From positions 6,869 through 70,868 of the forward strand of contig JAVEXZ010000009.1 in the NCBI GenBank assembly GCA_034003765.1: a DNA stretch of 64,000 nucleotides. Reading direction: 5' to 3'. Under the pieces are notes generated by a model. That model was not told the DNA's origin. It made no database searches and saw only the letters and a program-made list of their open reading frames with translations. This stretch comes from JAAZGD01 sp034003765 (lineage in GTDB: Bacteria; Bacillota; Clostridia; Peptostreptococcales; Anaerovoracaceae). Both the position numbers and the translations under genes were made by a program. Numbering within the stretch: the first letter of the stretch is position 1; each line of letters begins with the position of its first letter. Positions 18,069 through 27,572 of this stretch are shown piece after piece.

Positions 18069-19157
18069 CTATGCCTTAATTACCTGGTGGCCTGCTGCCT
18101 TTAACATCCTATTCATTAGGGCCCCTCCAATCCCAGACCCATCTTCTTCCTCTTTGATTGCCCCTGCAAGTATCAAGTCAACCTCTTGCCGGTCCAAGTC
18201 TCTTAGCCTAGCGAAAAAGCTGTGAGCAACTTCCTGGGGATCCATATCTTCAAGAAAAAGAATTGCAACCCGTTTCATTTCACCCTTATCATTTCTTTCA
18301 AGCTCCGCTTCTTTCTTTAGCTCTTGTATTTTTTTCTTTACCTTTTCCCTATCCCCTTCTACTACTATCATCTCCCCTTTGGGAGCATAATGTCGATACT
18401 TCATTCCCGGAGACTTTGGAGCCTCTTCTCTGTCAGGGGTTTCCTCACAGCTGGGAATTATTTGGTTTTCTCCAGAACCCCTTTGCTGGATTTTCCCTCT
18501 TTCCCATAGGACCTTAATGCCGTCAATATTGGCTGCTTCTAAAGCGCTTTCGATATCTTTTGGTGAAATTGCCCCAGGCCTTAGCACCCTAATTTGTCCA
18601 GGAATGGTCATGTCCACCACTGTAGACTCAATACCTACCTGGCAATCGTCACCCTCTAGGATAACATCTATCCCTCCGCCCATATCCTCCCAAACATCTT
18701 GATATCTTGTGGGAGATGGTCTGCCTGATAAGTTAGCGCTGGGGGCAACTATAGGGCACTGGGCTCTTTCAATAAGTTCTAAAGCTATGGGATGATCAGG
18801 CATCCTTACTGCCACTGTATCAAGTCCACCTGTTGCTATGTCTGGAACTATGGGCCTTTTCTTCACCACCAAAGTCAAGGGGCCTGGCCAAAAAGCAACA
18901 ATAAGCGCCTCCATTTCTCTGGTGATAATTTGAGCTAAAAACTCCAAGTCTAGGGGTGATGAGATATGAAATATCATAGGATTGTCAGCAGGCCTCCCCT
19001 TGGCTTTATATATTTTCTCTATGGCTACGGGGTCTAGGCCATTTGCCCCAAGGCCGTAAACTGTTTCTGTTGGAAATGCAACTAAACCACCTTGGGCAAT
19101 TATATCCCCGCTATAAGCAATATTCTCACTGGTTGGTTTTAATCCTCGTGTTTTCAT
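18069..19157 (-). CDS. L-threonylcarbamoyladenylate synthase, Sua5 form
   Basis: A 362-residue protein for the first step of t6A tRNA modification. Residues 1 to about 210 are the YrdC domain with the KxR...SxN elements (YKAKGRPADNPMIFHI, and PSANLSGRPSPT near residue 140). The rest is a Sua5-type C-terminal domain, joined by a charged linker near residues 225-250. Its ATG overlaps the prfA stop by one base (TAATG), so the two are coupled. Confidence 0.94.
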   Translation of the reverse strand: MKTRGLKPTSENIAYSGDIIAQGGLVAFPTETVYGLGANGLDPVAIEKIYKAKGRPADNPMIFHISSPLDLEFLAQIITREMEALIVAFWPGPLTLVVKKRPIVPDIATGGLDTVAVRMPDHPIALELIERAQCPIVAPSANLSGRPSPTRYQDVWEDMGGGIDVILEGDDCQVGIESTVVDMTIPGQIRVLRPGAISPKDIESALEAANIDGIKVLWERGKIQQRGSGENQIIPSCEETPDREEAPKSPGMKYRHYAPKGEMIVVEGDREKVKKKIQELKKEAELERNDKGEMKRVAILFLEDMDPQEVAHSFFARLRDLDRQEVDLILAGAIKEEEDGSGIGGALMNRMLKAAGHQVIKA

Positions 19158-20218
19158 TAGAAGCTCTGCATCTTTTCTGCTTGGTCGAAGGCAATCAAGC
19201 CCTCAATTATTTCATCTAGGTCTCCATCCATAAAGTAATCCAACTTATATAAGGTAAGGGAGATTCGATGATCCGATACTCTTCCCTGGGGGAAGTTGTA
19301 GGTTCTTATTCTTTCAGACCTATCGCCTGACCCTACTTGGCTCTTTCGGTTTGCAGACATCTCTGCGTTTTGCTCCTGTAATTTTAGGTCATATAGTCTT
19401 GCCTTTAGGACTTTGAAGGCCTTGTCCTTATTCTTGATTTGAGATTTCTCATCTTGGCAAGTTACAACAAGCCCGCTAGGCACATGGGTCAACCTAACTG
19501 CAGAGTCTGTGGTATTAACAGATTGCCCCCCATTACCAGAAGACCTGTAAACGTCAACCCTTACATCATTTGGATCCAAATCTATTTCCACATCGTCAAC
19601 TTCAGGAAGCACCGCCACAGTTGCAGCAGATGTATGAACCCTGCCTGAAGACTCGGTTTCTGGTACTCTTTGCACCCTATGAACCCCACTTTCATACTTT
19701 AATCGTGAATAGGCACCTCGCCCTTTAATAAGCATAACAGCCTCTTTTATTCCTCCAAGGCCAGTATCGTTAACATCCATAAGCTCTGTTTTCCAGCCTC
19801 GTCGTTCTGCATATCTTAAGTACATCCTAAGAAGACTAGCCCCAAAGAGGGCTGCCTCGTCTCCGCCAGTACCCGCTCGGATTTCTAGGATTACATTTTT
19901 CTCATCGTTTGGATCTTTTGGTAGCAAAAGAACCCGAAGCTCTGCTCCCATATCCTCTAAACTCGCTTCTAAAATTGGGATTTCAGCCTTTGCCATTTCC
20001 CGCATCTCTTCATCGCTTTCTTCTAGCATGGCCTTTGCTTCAAGAAGTTCTTCTTTTTCCTTTTTGTAAGCTCGATATTTAAGGACCAAGGGCTCTATCT
20101 CTCCCATTTCCTTCATTAATTTTTGCCATGTTGGTTGATCCCCGATAATATCGGGGTTAGAAACTTTTTGGGATAATTCCTCGTATTTGTCTAGTGTGAA
20201 TTCTAATTTATCAAACAT
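19157..20218 (-). CDS. prfA: peptide chain release factor 1
   Basis: A 353-residue RF1 reading UAA and UAG. The catalytic GGQ is in SSGNGGQSVNTTDSAVR near residue 230, and the stop-codon-recognition region precedes it near residue 180-190. The C-terminus (RVSDHRISLTLYKLD) is typical. Gene order rpmE-prfA-sua5 with prmC nearby is usual for Bacillota; PrmC methylates the GGQ glutamine. Confidence 0.97.
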   Translation of the reverse strand: MFDKLEFTLDKYEELSQKVSNPDIIGDQPTWQKLMKEMGEIEPLVLKYRAYKKEKEELLEAKAMLEESDEEMREMAKAEIPILEASLEDMGAELRVLLLPKDPNDEKNVILEIRAGTGGDEAALFGASLLRMYLRYAERRGWKTELMDVNDTGLGGIKEAVMLIKGRGAYSRLKYESGVHRVQRVPETESSGRVHTSAATVAVLPEVDDVEIDLDPNDVRVDVYRSSGNGGQSVNTTDSAVRLTHVPSGLVVTCQDEKSQIKNKDKAFKVLKARLYDLKLQEQNAEMSANRKSQVGSGDRSERIRTYNFPQGRVSDHRISLTLYKLDYFMDGDLDEIIEGLIAFDQAEKMQSF

Positions 20219-20362
20219 TTTTATACTCTACTCTCTTCTCTCTTCTTCCTCTATTCCTATTTTAGTAAATAAGCCAATATCCTTGTGCTATGTCAACTTA
20301 ATATTATATCAAAGTTTCCCATTTTTATAAACCTTGTTCCTAAAAAAACCGGAAAATACTAG

Positions 20363-20400
20363 TTCATAAAAAAACTGGAAAATAATTTCCAGTTTTTTGA
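20363..20400 (-). terminator. terminator after rpmE
   Basis: A symmetrical hairpin AACTGGAAA-taat-TTTCCAGTT flanked by A and T runs can end transcription in either direction. It lies just past the rpmE stop. A partial degenerate copy of its first arm lies some 25 bases further on. Confidence 0.75.
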
Positions 20401-20407
20401 AATGCTG

Positions 20408-20608
20408 TTAGTCGATGTTGTATTTGTTCTTGAACTTCTCAACACGTCCGCCTCTGTTAATAAACTTCTGCTGACCTGTAAAGAATGGATGGCAAGCTGA
20501 GCATACATCTAATCTCAGATCTTCTTTTGTGGACTTCGTTACAAAAGAATTTCCACATGCGCAAGTAACGTTACATTCCTTATAATCAGGATGGATTCCT
20601 TCCTTCAT
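20408..20608 (-). CDS. rpmE: 50S ribosomal protein L31 (zinc form)
   Basis: A 66-residue bL31. It carries the zinc-binding cysteines in CNVTCACGNSF and CSACHPFFTGQQKF, marking the zinc-containing C+ paralogue rather than the zinc-independent one. An AAGGAGG site precedes the ATG. It lies upstream of prfA. Confidence 0.98.
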   Translation of the reverse strand: MKEGIHPDYKECNVTCACGNSFVTKSTKEDLRLDVCSACHPFFTGQQKFINRGGRVEKFKNKYNID

Positions 20609-20814
20609 GTTTTATGCCTCCTTCCCTGCCCAGGCCCTATCTGAGCATAATCTGACGCGCTTTTGTCTTTCACATCTCAACTAATATATCATAACCCCTT
20701 ATGAATTAGCAAGTATTTTTTCTTGCAAATTCATTATATAGGAGTCTTTAGGGAAATTCAACAATTAATTATCAAATATTTATAAGTAATTTAGAGGTTT
20801 TAACAAAATACCTA

Positions 20815-20843
20815 TTGACGACCACTTCAAAATGTGTTATCTT
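20815..20843 (+). promoter_or_regulatory. promoter of the T-box/trpB2 transcript
   Basis: TTGACG at 20815-20820, a 17-base spacer, and TATCTT at 20838-20843 lie about 20 bases before the start of the T-box fold. Confidence 0.7.
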
Positions 20844-20861
20844 TGTCTCAAGTTCATATTA

Positions 20862-21124
20862 AACCTATGACGAGGGAGTAAAGTTGTAAAACTGTTTCAC
20901 AGCGAGTTCGGGTTGGTGGAAGCCGGATAAACGTAAGTCACAACAAATGGGCCTCAGAGGGCAAAGCGAAAAAATATAATTTTAGTAGCAGCGACGTGAA
21001 GCAGGCGTAACAGGCTAAGGGTGTGATGGCACTCTGCAGAGTGGATGGGTATAAAAGCCTATCAACCAAGGTGGTACCGCAGATTAAAAATCTGTCCTTG
21101 ATTTTCAAGGACAGATTTTTTGTT
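20862..21124 (+). promoter_or_regulatory. T-box leader, probably tryptophan-specific
   Basis: The leader has a Stem I region with AGCGAGTTCGGG, the conserved T-box AAGGTGGTACCGCAG at 21068-21082, and a terminator stem (AATCTGTCCTTG paired with CAAGGACAGATT) ending in T6. On the 3' side of Stem I the bases AAATGGGCC place TGG (20950-20952) where the specifier codon should be. Uncharged tRNA-Trp would then stabilise the antiterminator and allow trpB2 expression. Specifier placement is by eye. Confidence 0.92.
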
Positions 21125-21188
21125 TTTGAGCCTTGCAGAGACCCTTTATTTAAGAGAACGAATTTAAATGAAAAGGAGAACCACGATT

Positions 21189-22556
21189 ATGAAAACTAAC
21201 ATTCCAAACAGAATCTATCTAAGAGAAGACCAGATGCCTAAGCAATGGTATAACCTAAGGGCGGACATGGTGGAAAAACCAGATCCCATGCTTCATCCTG
21301 GAACCAAAAAGCCTATTAAGCTAGAGGACTTAACACCTATATTTACAACTAAGACCGCAATGCAAGAACTGGACAATGATACCCAGTATGTAGACATTCC
21401 AGAAGAAGTTCAAGAATTTTATAAAATGTACCGACCATCCCCATTGATTCGTGCTTACAACTTAGAGAAAGCTCTTGATACACCAGCGAAAATATATTAC
21501 AAGTTTGAAGGTAACAACACTTCAGGTAGCCACAAATTAAATACAGCTGTAGCTCAAGCCTATTATGCTAAAGAGCAAGGCCTTGCTGGCCTTACAACAG
21601 AAACAGGTGCGGGACAATGGGGTACAGCATTATCTGAAGCATGTGCTTTTTTCGGACTGCCTCTTATCGTCTATATGGTGAAGGTCTCTTACGAACAAAA
21701 GCCCTATAGAAAGTTTGTAATGGAAACCTTTAATGGTCAAGTGATACCTAGCCCTAGCGAGACCACTGAAATAGGTCGTTTAATCTTAGAACAACACCCT
21801 GGTACAGGTGGAAGTTTGGGATGTGCTATATCTGAGGCAGTAGAAAAAGCAGCTTCGATGCCAAATTACAGATATTCTTTGGGGTCAGTTCTCAATCAAG
21901 TGGCCCTGCACCAATCGATAATTGGACTGGAATCAAAAATTGCCATGGAGTCCATTGGAGAATACCCAGATGTTGTGATTGGTTGTGCAGGTGGTGGCTC
22001 TAACTTAGTAGGACTTATTGCTCCATTCATGCAAGATAAGTTGCTGGGAAAAGCTTCTCCAAGAATTGTGGCAGTTGAACCCTCATCGTGTCCATCACTA
22101 ACTAGAGGAAAGTATGCCTACGATTTCTGCGACACGGGAAAGGTTACCCCATTAGCTAAAATGTACACTCTGGGTAGTGGTTTCATTCCTTCTCCAAACC
22201 ATTCTGGAGGATTGCGTTACCACGGTATGAGTCCTCTCATATCAAAGCTTTATCACCATGGTCACATGGAAGCTGTATCAGTAGAGCAGACAAAGGTCTT
22301 TGAGGCAGGAACATTCTTTGCTCAAAGAGAAACTATTTTGCCCGCCCCAGAATCTGCTCATGCAATAAGAACAGCAATTGATGAAGCCCTTAAATGCAAG
22401 GAATCTGGAGAAGCAAAAACCATACTCTTCGGACTAACAGGAACAGGATACTTTGATATGAATGCATACAACGCATTTAAAGAAGGCCGAATGACAGACT
22501 ACATTCCAAGTGACCAGGACCTTGAAGAACAGTTCAAAACCCTTCCCGCTTTATAA
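21189..22556 (+). CDS. trpB2: tryptophan synthase beta-like protein TrpB2
   Basis: A 455-residue PLP enzyme joining indole and serine. The N-terminal extension and overall length mark the TrpB2 class, which often works without TrpA. The PLP lysine is in NNTSGSHKLNTA near residue 113, and the phosphate loop is GCAGGGSNLVGL near residue 265. The start is MKTNIPNRIYL, with AAAAGGAG upstream; an ATG seven codons earlier has no such site. No trpA or other trp gene is nearby, so indole salvage is a likely role. Controlled by the Trp T-box. Confidence 0.93.
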   Translation: MKTNIPNRIYLREDQMPKQWYNLRADMVEKPDPMLHPGTKKPIKLEDLTPIFTTKTAMQELDNDTQYVDIPEEVQEFYKMYRPSPLIRAYNLEKALDTPAKIYYKFEGNNTSGSHKLNTAVAQAYYAKEQGLAGLTTETGAGQWGTALSEACAFFGLPLIVYMVKVSYEQKPYRKFVMETFNGQVIPSPSETTEIGRLILEQHPGTGGSLGCAISEAVEKAASMPNYRYSLGSVLNQVALHQSIIGLESKIAMESIGEYPDVVIGCAGGGSNLVGLIAPFMQDKLLGKASPRIVAVEPSSCPSLTRGKYAYDFCDTGKVTPLAKMYTLGSGFIPSPNHSGGLRYHGMSPLISKLYHHGHMEAVSVEQTKVFEAGTFFAQRETILPAPESAHAIRTAIDEALKCKESGEAKTILFGLTGTGYFDMNAYNAFKEGRMTDYIPSDQDLEEQFKTLPAL

Positions 22557-22582
22557 TAATAAAAGCGACAACCTCCCACAAA

Positions 22583-22806
22583 GCCCCAGGTTCTTGGCAG
22601 AATTAGAAGGCGCTAGCTAAAGCCCCAGGCTCTTGGCAGGATTAGTAGGCGCTAGCTAAAGCCCCAGGCTCTTGGCAGGATTAGTAGGCGCTAGCTAAAG
22701 CCCCAGGTTCTAAACAGGATTAGAAGGCGCTAGCTAAAGCCCCAGGCTCTCAACAGAATTAGAAGGCGCTAGCTTAAAGCCCCAGGCTCTCAACAGGATT
22801 AGAATA
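22583..22806. repeat. tandem array, 39-bp unit, about 5.7 copies
   Basis: Units begin GCCCCAGG at 22583, 22622, 22661, 22700, 22739 and 22779 (one 1-base insertion), each ending with GGCGCTAGCTAAA. It fills the space between trpB2 and the prmC terminator. No spacers and no gene. Confidence 0.95.
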
Positions 22807-22837
22807 CAGCCCGAAACCCTTGCTCACTGCTGGGAAA

Positions 22838-22873
22838 TAAAAAACCGAGGTCTAGGACCCCGGTTTTTTTTGC
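22838..22873 (-). terminator. terminator of the prmC transcript
   Basis: Stem AACCGGGGTC-ctag-GACCTCGGTT, flanked by an A/T run on each side, is usable on both strands. The prmC stop codon lies in the stem-loop itself. Confidence 0.8.
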
Positions 22874-23709
22874 ATTTGGACTATTCTGTCCATTTTGTTA
22901 TAATCTTTCATTAGTTTTATATTATGATAAGATTCCTCTGCTAATTCCAAAACCTCTTTTGCTTGGTCTTGGCCAATTTCCAGCAGGAGATAAGCTTCAT
23001 CATTCATATAATCTTTTGCCTCGTATAATAAGCGGCGATAAAAATATAGACCATCCGCCCCACCGTCTAGGGCAATAACAGGGTCATGTTCTCTAACTTC
23101 CTTCATTAGGTCTTTTATATCTCCCGATTTAATGTAGGGAGGATTAACAATAATTAAATCGTAGGTGCCTTCCACGGGCTCAAAAAGATCTCCCTGCACC
23201 AATTCGATTTTCCCTGAATCCTTGCCTATGGGTATGCATAGGTTCTTGGCATTTTCTTTGGCAACGTATATTGCCCCTTCACTTATGTCAGCTGCCGTAA
23301 CCGACACTGAATCGTAAAGCTTTAGGATGGACAGAGCTATACATCCCGACCCAGTGCACAGCTCCAAAACTTTCATGTGGGGGCTTATAAGCTTTAAGGC
23401 TTCCTCAACCAAAAGCTCTGTCTCGTTTCTTGGAATAAGAACCTCTGGTGTAACTTTAAAGGTTAGTCCCATAAACTCTGATATTCCAGTAATATGCTGC
23501 AAGGGAACTCCTGAGGCTCGTTGGCCTATAACATCCCTATACCTTTCAATGAGTGCCTCAGGGGCATCATTTTCAAAGGCTAAAAACATCTTCCCACGAT
23601 CCATGTTCAACAAAAATGAAAGCAACAAAAGTGCATCGTTCCTTGCGCTAACTTTTTCGGCATTCTTAAGAGTGTTTTCTCCCTCAAGAAGCAATTCCCT
23701 TATTTTCAT
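22852..23709 (-). CDS. prmC: release factor glutamine methyltransferase
   Basis: A 285-residue SAM-dependent N5-glutamine methyltransferase that modifies the GGQ of release factors. The SAM loop ELCTGSGCIALSIL lies near residue 116, and the catalytic NPPY in LIIVNPPYIKSGD near residue 185. An N-terminal helical bundle binds the release factor. Its ATG overlaps the stop of the DUF1385 gene by one base. Confidence 0.96.
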   Translation of the reverse strand: MKIRELLLEGENTLKNAEKVSARNDALLLLSFLLNMDRGKMFLAFENDAPEALIERYRDVIGQRASGVPLQHITGISEFMGLTFKVTPEVLIPRNETELLVEEALKLISPHMKVLELCTGSGCIALSILKLYDSVSVTAADISEGAIYVAKENAKNLCIPIGKDSGKIELVQGDLFEPVEGTYDLIIVNPPYIKSGDIKDLMKEVREHDPVIALDGGADGLYFYRRLLYEAKDYMNDEAYLLLEIGQDQAKEVLELAEESYHNIKLMKDYNKMDRIVQMQKKPGS

Positions 23710-24722
23710 TACACAGCCTCACTGATTTCCTTTAATGGTTGCCCTGACAAGTCGCATAACCCTTCGTAGTAGGGAGTGTTGGGTTCAACCATAACTGCTT
23801 TCATAGCGGCGATAGCAACTTCCAGTTGGTCTAGGTCTGGTTCCTTGGTGGTAAGCTTCTGCAAGGCCAGTCCTGGAAGAGAAAGTACTTTTACCAACCA
23901 GTTATCTGAACGGCCTGCCCACTTTAGGAGTTCAAAGCCCATTCCTGCAATAACCGGAAGTAATAGGAGCCTAGAGGTGATTCTCCAAAACAAGTTAGGC
24001 CAACCCAACAAGGAGAATAAAATCAAGGCAATTATCATAACAAACATCAAAAAGCTAGTCCCGCACCTTGGGTGGAGGGTATAAAATGGTTTGCAGTTTT
24101 CCGGGGTTAGTTCAAGGCCAGATTCAAAGCAGTGTATGGTTTTATGCTCAGCACCGTGGTATTGGAAAACCCGATGAATATCCTTCATTTTAGATATAGC
24201 CAGCACGTAGAAAACAAAGAGCAGTATTCTTAAGAGCCCCTCAACTAGGTTAAGAACCACCACATTATCTGTAACAAGGGCCAACAAATCAAGGGCCCAG
24301 GTGGGGAGGATGATAAAGAATCCTACGGTTATAAGTACTGCCAAAACCACAGAAGTATAAAGCATCCAGTTCCAAGCTCTTTCTGCCCCTAATTTCTTTT
24401 CAAGCCACAGGTCAAATTTACTCTTCTTGTAATCATTGGAACCCTCTTCCTCGTTGGCTTCCAAGATATCTGCTGAAAACATCAAGGTCTTTGTCCCTTC
24501 AATTAAGGCTCCCACAAAAATCAGAACCCCCCTTACAAAAGGAATCTTCATGGCCTTGTTCTTCTCGGCAAGCTTTTGAGTCTTGATATAAAGTTTCTGG
24601 TTAGGGAGTCTTAGAACAGTTGCCGTTCTCTCTTCCCCCTTCATCATAATCCCTTCTAATACAGCCTGACCACCGATTTTTGTTGGGCAAGCATCTTTTC
24701 TGAAAACCTTTTTTAAGTCCAT
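23709..24722 (-). CDS. DUF1385 (YqhQ-like) membrane protein
   Basis: A 337-residue membrane protein. The family signature GGQAVLEGIMMKGEERTATVLR is at residues 17-38, and YHGAEHKTIHCFESG near residue 190. Several membrane helices lie between residues 60 and 265. The function is not established. Genes of this family often lie between rpmE and prmC in Bacillota, which fits here. It is co-transcribed with prmC. Confidence 0.9.
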   Translation of the reverse strand: MDLKKVFRKDACPTKIGGQAVLEGIMMKGEERTATVLRLPNQKLYIKTQKLAEKNKAMKIPFVRGVLIFVGALIEGTKTLMFSADILEANEEEGSNDYKKSKFDLWLEKKLGAERAWNWMLYTSVVLAVLITVGFFIILPTWALDLLALVTDNVVVLNLVEGLLRILLFVFYVLAISKMKDIHRVFQYHGAEHKTIHCFESGLELTPENCKPFYTLHPRCGTSFLMFVMIIALILFSLLGWPNLFWRITSRLLLLPVIAGMGFELLKWAGRSDNWLVKVLSLPGLALQKLTTKEPDLDQLEVAIAAMKAVMVEPNTPYYEGLCDLSGQPLKEISEAV

Positions 24723-24750
24723 TTAGTATATATCCTCTCTTGGCTTTGTT

Positions 24751-24893
24751 AGCCAATCATTGTATTGTCTATTTTAGTCTTATTGTCCAACCATTGTGTT
24801 TTGTTGTATTGTCGATTTTAGTCTTATTGGCCAACCATTGTGTTTTGTTGTATTGTCAATTTTAGTCTTATTAGCCAACCATTATTTTAGCTA
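24751..24893. repeat. tandem array, 44-bp unit, about 3 copies, with degenerate copies into the rho 3' end
   Basis: TGTATTGTC starts recur at 24761, 24805 and 24849, 44 bases apart. Each unit includes, on the minus strand, ACAATGGTTGG followed by AATAAGACT. The core resembles the last codons and stop of rho (ACA ATG GTT GAC TAA). Further decayed versions lie between 24893 and 24946, so the array appears to have grown out of the gene end. Confidence 0.85.
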
Positions 24894-24945
24894 TCGAACC
24901 TTATCTGGTTAGTCCACCATTGTCTTACCTATAACCCTTGTCTCC

Positions 24946-26226
24946 TTAGTCAACCATTGTCTTTTTTATGATTTGGATAAAATCTTTGTTGGTTTTGGTA
25001 TGTACTAAAGTGTCGATAATACTTTCTGTAACATCTTGAGTGTCTCTGTTTGATAGGGCTCGCCTCATTGCCCAAATAGCCTCTAATTCCTCTTGGCTCA
25101 TTAACAAATCTTCTCTTCTTGTTCCTGATTTATTAAGATCCAAAGCAGGGAATATTCTTCGTTCAGAAAGCTTACGGTCTAAATGAAGCTCCATATTGCC
25201 TGTGCCTTTGAACTCTTCGAAAATAACATCGTCCATTCTGGATCCTGTTTCAACTAAGGCCGTAGCCAAAATCGTAATAGAGCCACCCTCTTCTAGTTTT
25301 CTGGCTGCACCAAAGAACTTTTTTGGTTTGTGTAGGGCTCCAGGATCAAGTCCACCACTTAGGGTTCTTCCCGATGATGGAACCACAAGGTTATATGCTC
25401 TTGCCAACCTTGTAATGGAGTCAAGTAATATAACTACATCTTTGCCATGCTCCACAAGTCTTTTAGCTCTAGCCAAAACCATCTCCGCTACCTTAACATG
25501 GTGTTGGGGCAGTTCATCAAATGTAGAGTAAATAACCTCTCCCCCATCTAAGGAACGTTTCATATCCGTTACTTCTTCAGGCCTCTCGTCTACAAGCAAG
25601 ACTATTATCTCAACTTCTGGATGTTTCTTTTCAATGCTGTTGGCTATTTTTTTAAGCAGTATTGTTTTCCCAGCTTTTGGTGGTGCAACGATTAAGCCTC
25701 GTTGACCTTTACCAATGGGAGCCACAAGGTCAATAAGCCTCATTGAAGTATCTCTAGTCCTATCTTCTAGGGAAATTCTCTCATAAGGGAATACGGGAGT
25801 CAGGTTATCAAAATCTGGTCTGGAAACGGCTACTGAAGGGTCGTCCCCATTTACAGTAAGAACGTATAGCAAGGCGCCGAACCTTTCCCCTTGGTTTGGC
25901 AACCTGGTTATTCCCCGAACCTTGTCCCCGGTTTTTAGGTTAAATCTCCTTATCTGAGAAGGGGATACATAGACATCCTCTGAGGAAGTGAGAAAGTTTG
26001 AGAACCTTAGAAAGCCAAAGCTACCATCGGCTATCTCTAATATCCCCTCTGTTTCTGGGCGATCAGGTCTGCTCTTAGCTTCTTCCGGCTTTGAAGATTC
26101 TTCTTCTAAAGACCGCTCAAGAGCCGCTACTTCTTCATCCGCTGCTTCCTTGCTTTTCTCCATAGCCTCATCTTCATCAGGAATTAATGTATACCCATTT
26201 TCTTCTTCTTTTTTCTTGGTTACCAT
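24946..26226 (-). CDS. rho: transcription termination factor Rho
   Basis: A 426-residue hexameric RNA helicase. Residues 1-60 are a highly acidic linker in place of the usual N-terminal helical subdomain. A cold-shock-like RNA-binding domain follows (GILEIADGSFGFLRF near 62), then the ATPase core: Walker A APPKAGKTILLKK near 182, Walker B VVILLDSITRLARAYN near 265, Q-loop region SSGRTLSGGLDP, and the arginine finger area near 365. The 3' end is duplicated into the adjacent repeat array. Confidence 0.97.
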   Translation of the reverse strand: MVTKKKEEENGYTLIPDEDEAMEKSKEAADEEVAALERSLEEESSKPEEAKSRPDRPETEGILEIADGSFGFLRFSNFLTSSEDVYVSPSQIRRFNLKTGDKVRGITRLPNQGERFGALLYVLTVNGDDPSVAVSRPDFDNLTPVFPYERISLEDRTRDTSMRLIDLVAPIGKGQRGLIVAPPKAGKTILLKKIANSIEKKHPEVEIIVLLVDERPEEVTDMKRSLDGGEVIYSTFDELPQHHVKVAEMVLARAKRLVEHGKDVVILLDSITRLARAYNLVVPSSGRTLSGGLDPGALHKPKKFFGAARKLEEGGSITILATALVETGSRMDDVIFEEFKGTGNMELHLDRKLSERRIFPALDLNKSGTRREDLLMSQEELEAIWAMRRALSNRDTQDVTESIIDTLVHTKTNKDFIQIIKKTMVD

Positions 26227-26349
26227 AATAAAACCACACCCCAGGGCATGCTCCTTTCTTTTATCGGGAAAAACATAGACCTCTTCTTCCTTTCACGGCG
26301 ATTAACGGGACAAAGAGGCGGTCTCCCCACCTCTTCTAATAGACAAGAT

Positions 26350-27546
26350 TTATTGAGATTTATTGGAACTGGCTGCACCATCTGAAGTAACAGCTCCATC
26401 CGTAGTGGTTTCTGGCTCTGGAGTATAGATTTCCGTTATCATTGCTTCAATACCTTCACCATCTGCAATAACATACCAGGGAGCTTGATTGTAGAGGGTG
26501 TGGGGCATCGTATATGTGGTCATATCCCCTTCAGTCATGCCTATTGCTTTAGCGGCAATTGCAATAACAGTCTTCACCTTAAGGTCAGAGTCAACCTCTT
26601 CGAATCCTTTTTTAATTACCCTTAACAAATCTTTTCCCAGAGCTTGTTTGAAGGCAGCCTTAACAAAAGCCTGTTGTGCATTAATACGCCCTAGGTCCGC
26701 ATCCGAATAACCCTTACGGAATCTCAAATACTGAACAGATTGGTCACCATTCAGGGTTTGATAGCCTTTTTTAATGTCAATAACTAGGGGGGGCGTATCA
26801 TAGGGGTCTTTGTACTTCATATCCATCTGAACATCAATAGGTACTCCACCCATGGCATCAACAATAGTACGAATGCCATCGTATTTAATTACTGCATAGT
26901 AGTTAATGGGAATATCAAGAAGAGTCTTACTCACCGCTTTGGCCATGCCTACTGCCCCTTCTTTTGGCATAACTGCGTTGATTTTATGGGCTGCGGGATT
27001 AGCATAGCCATCCCTATAAAAGTAGGTGTCCCGGGGAACACTTATAATATCTACGTGTTTTTGATCCATATCAAAGCTAACAAGCATAATGGTATCCGCC
27101 ATATTGGAGTTAACCCCCAAGCAAAGAACGTTGACACGATTGGCAGTTGTAAATGCATCGTAAAAGGGACTATCAGGATCCACAAGAGTGTCTAACTCTA
27201 TAGCTAGCTCAGGGTTTTCTTCACCAAATAGGGCCACGTTACCAACACTGTTTATAAGGTAAAGGCCTCCTGTAATCATTAGGGTGAAAGCAAGAAAAAA
27301 CAAAATAAAAGTCTCTAAAAATCCTCTATGACGGGGGGGCTTCTTTTTCGCTGTCTTTTTCTTTGACTTTCTAGTCTTATTTACTATCTCTTTTTCTTCC
27401 ACTTGTATTACCCCTTCAGCATCTATTGGCTTCTTTTTGCCATCACTTTTTTTGCTCGGTCTCTTATTTTTGCCATTACTTTTTTTGCTCGGTCTCTTAT
27501 TTTTGACCATTACTTTTTGCTTATTTATTGAATCCCTTGTTGTCAA
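26350..27546 (-). CDS. LytR-CpsA-Psr (LCP) family cell-wall ligase
   Basis: A 398-residue membrane-anchored protein attaching polymers such as teichoic acids to peptidoglycan. A very basic cytoplasmic N-terminus contains an 11-residue repeat (NGKNKRPSKKS, encoded by 33-bp DNA repeats near 27430-27520). One membrane helix lies near residues 76-97. The LCP domain shows MADTIMLVSFD, ISVPRDTYFY and RKGYSDADLGRINAQQ with its conserved Arg and Asp residues. The first codon of the long frame is TTG without a clear ribosome binding site, so the start is uncertain. Confidence 0.9.
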   Translation of the reverse strand: MTTRDSINKQKVMVKNKRPSKKSNGKNKRPSKKSDGKKKPIDAEGVIQVEEKEIVNKTRKSKKKTAKKKPPRHRGFLETFILFFLAFTLMITGGLYLINSVGNVALFGEENPELAIELDTLVDPDSPFYDAFTTANRVNVLCLGVNSNMADTIMLVSFDMDQKHVDIISVPRDTYFYRDGYANPAAHKINAVMPKEGAVGMAKAVSKTLLDIPINYYAVIKYDGIRTIVDAMGGVPIDVQMDMKYKDPYDTPPLVIDIKKGYQTLNGDQSVQYLRFRKGYSDADLGRINAQQAFVKAAFKQALGKDLLRVIKKGFEEVDSDLKVKTVIAIAAKAIGMTEGDMTTYTMPHTLYNQAPWYVIADGEGIEAMITEIYTPEPETTTDGAVTSDGAASSNKSQ

Positions 27547-27572
27547 TTAATAAAATTCTTAGCCAAAGTAAA

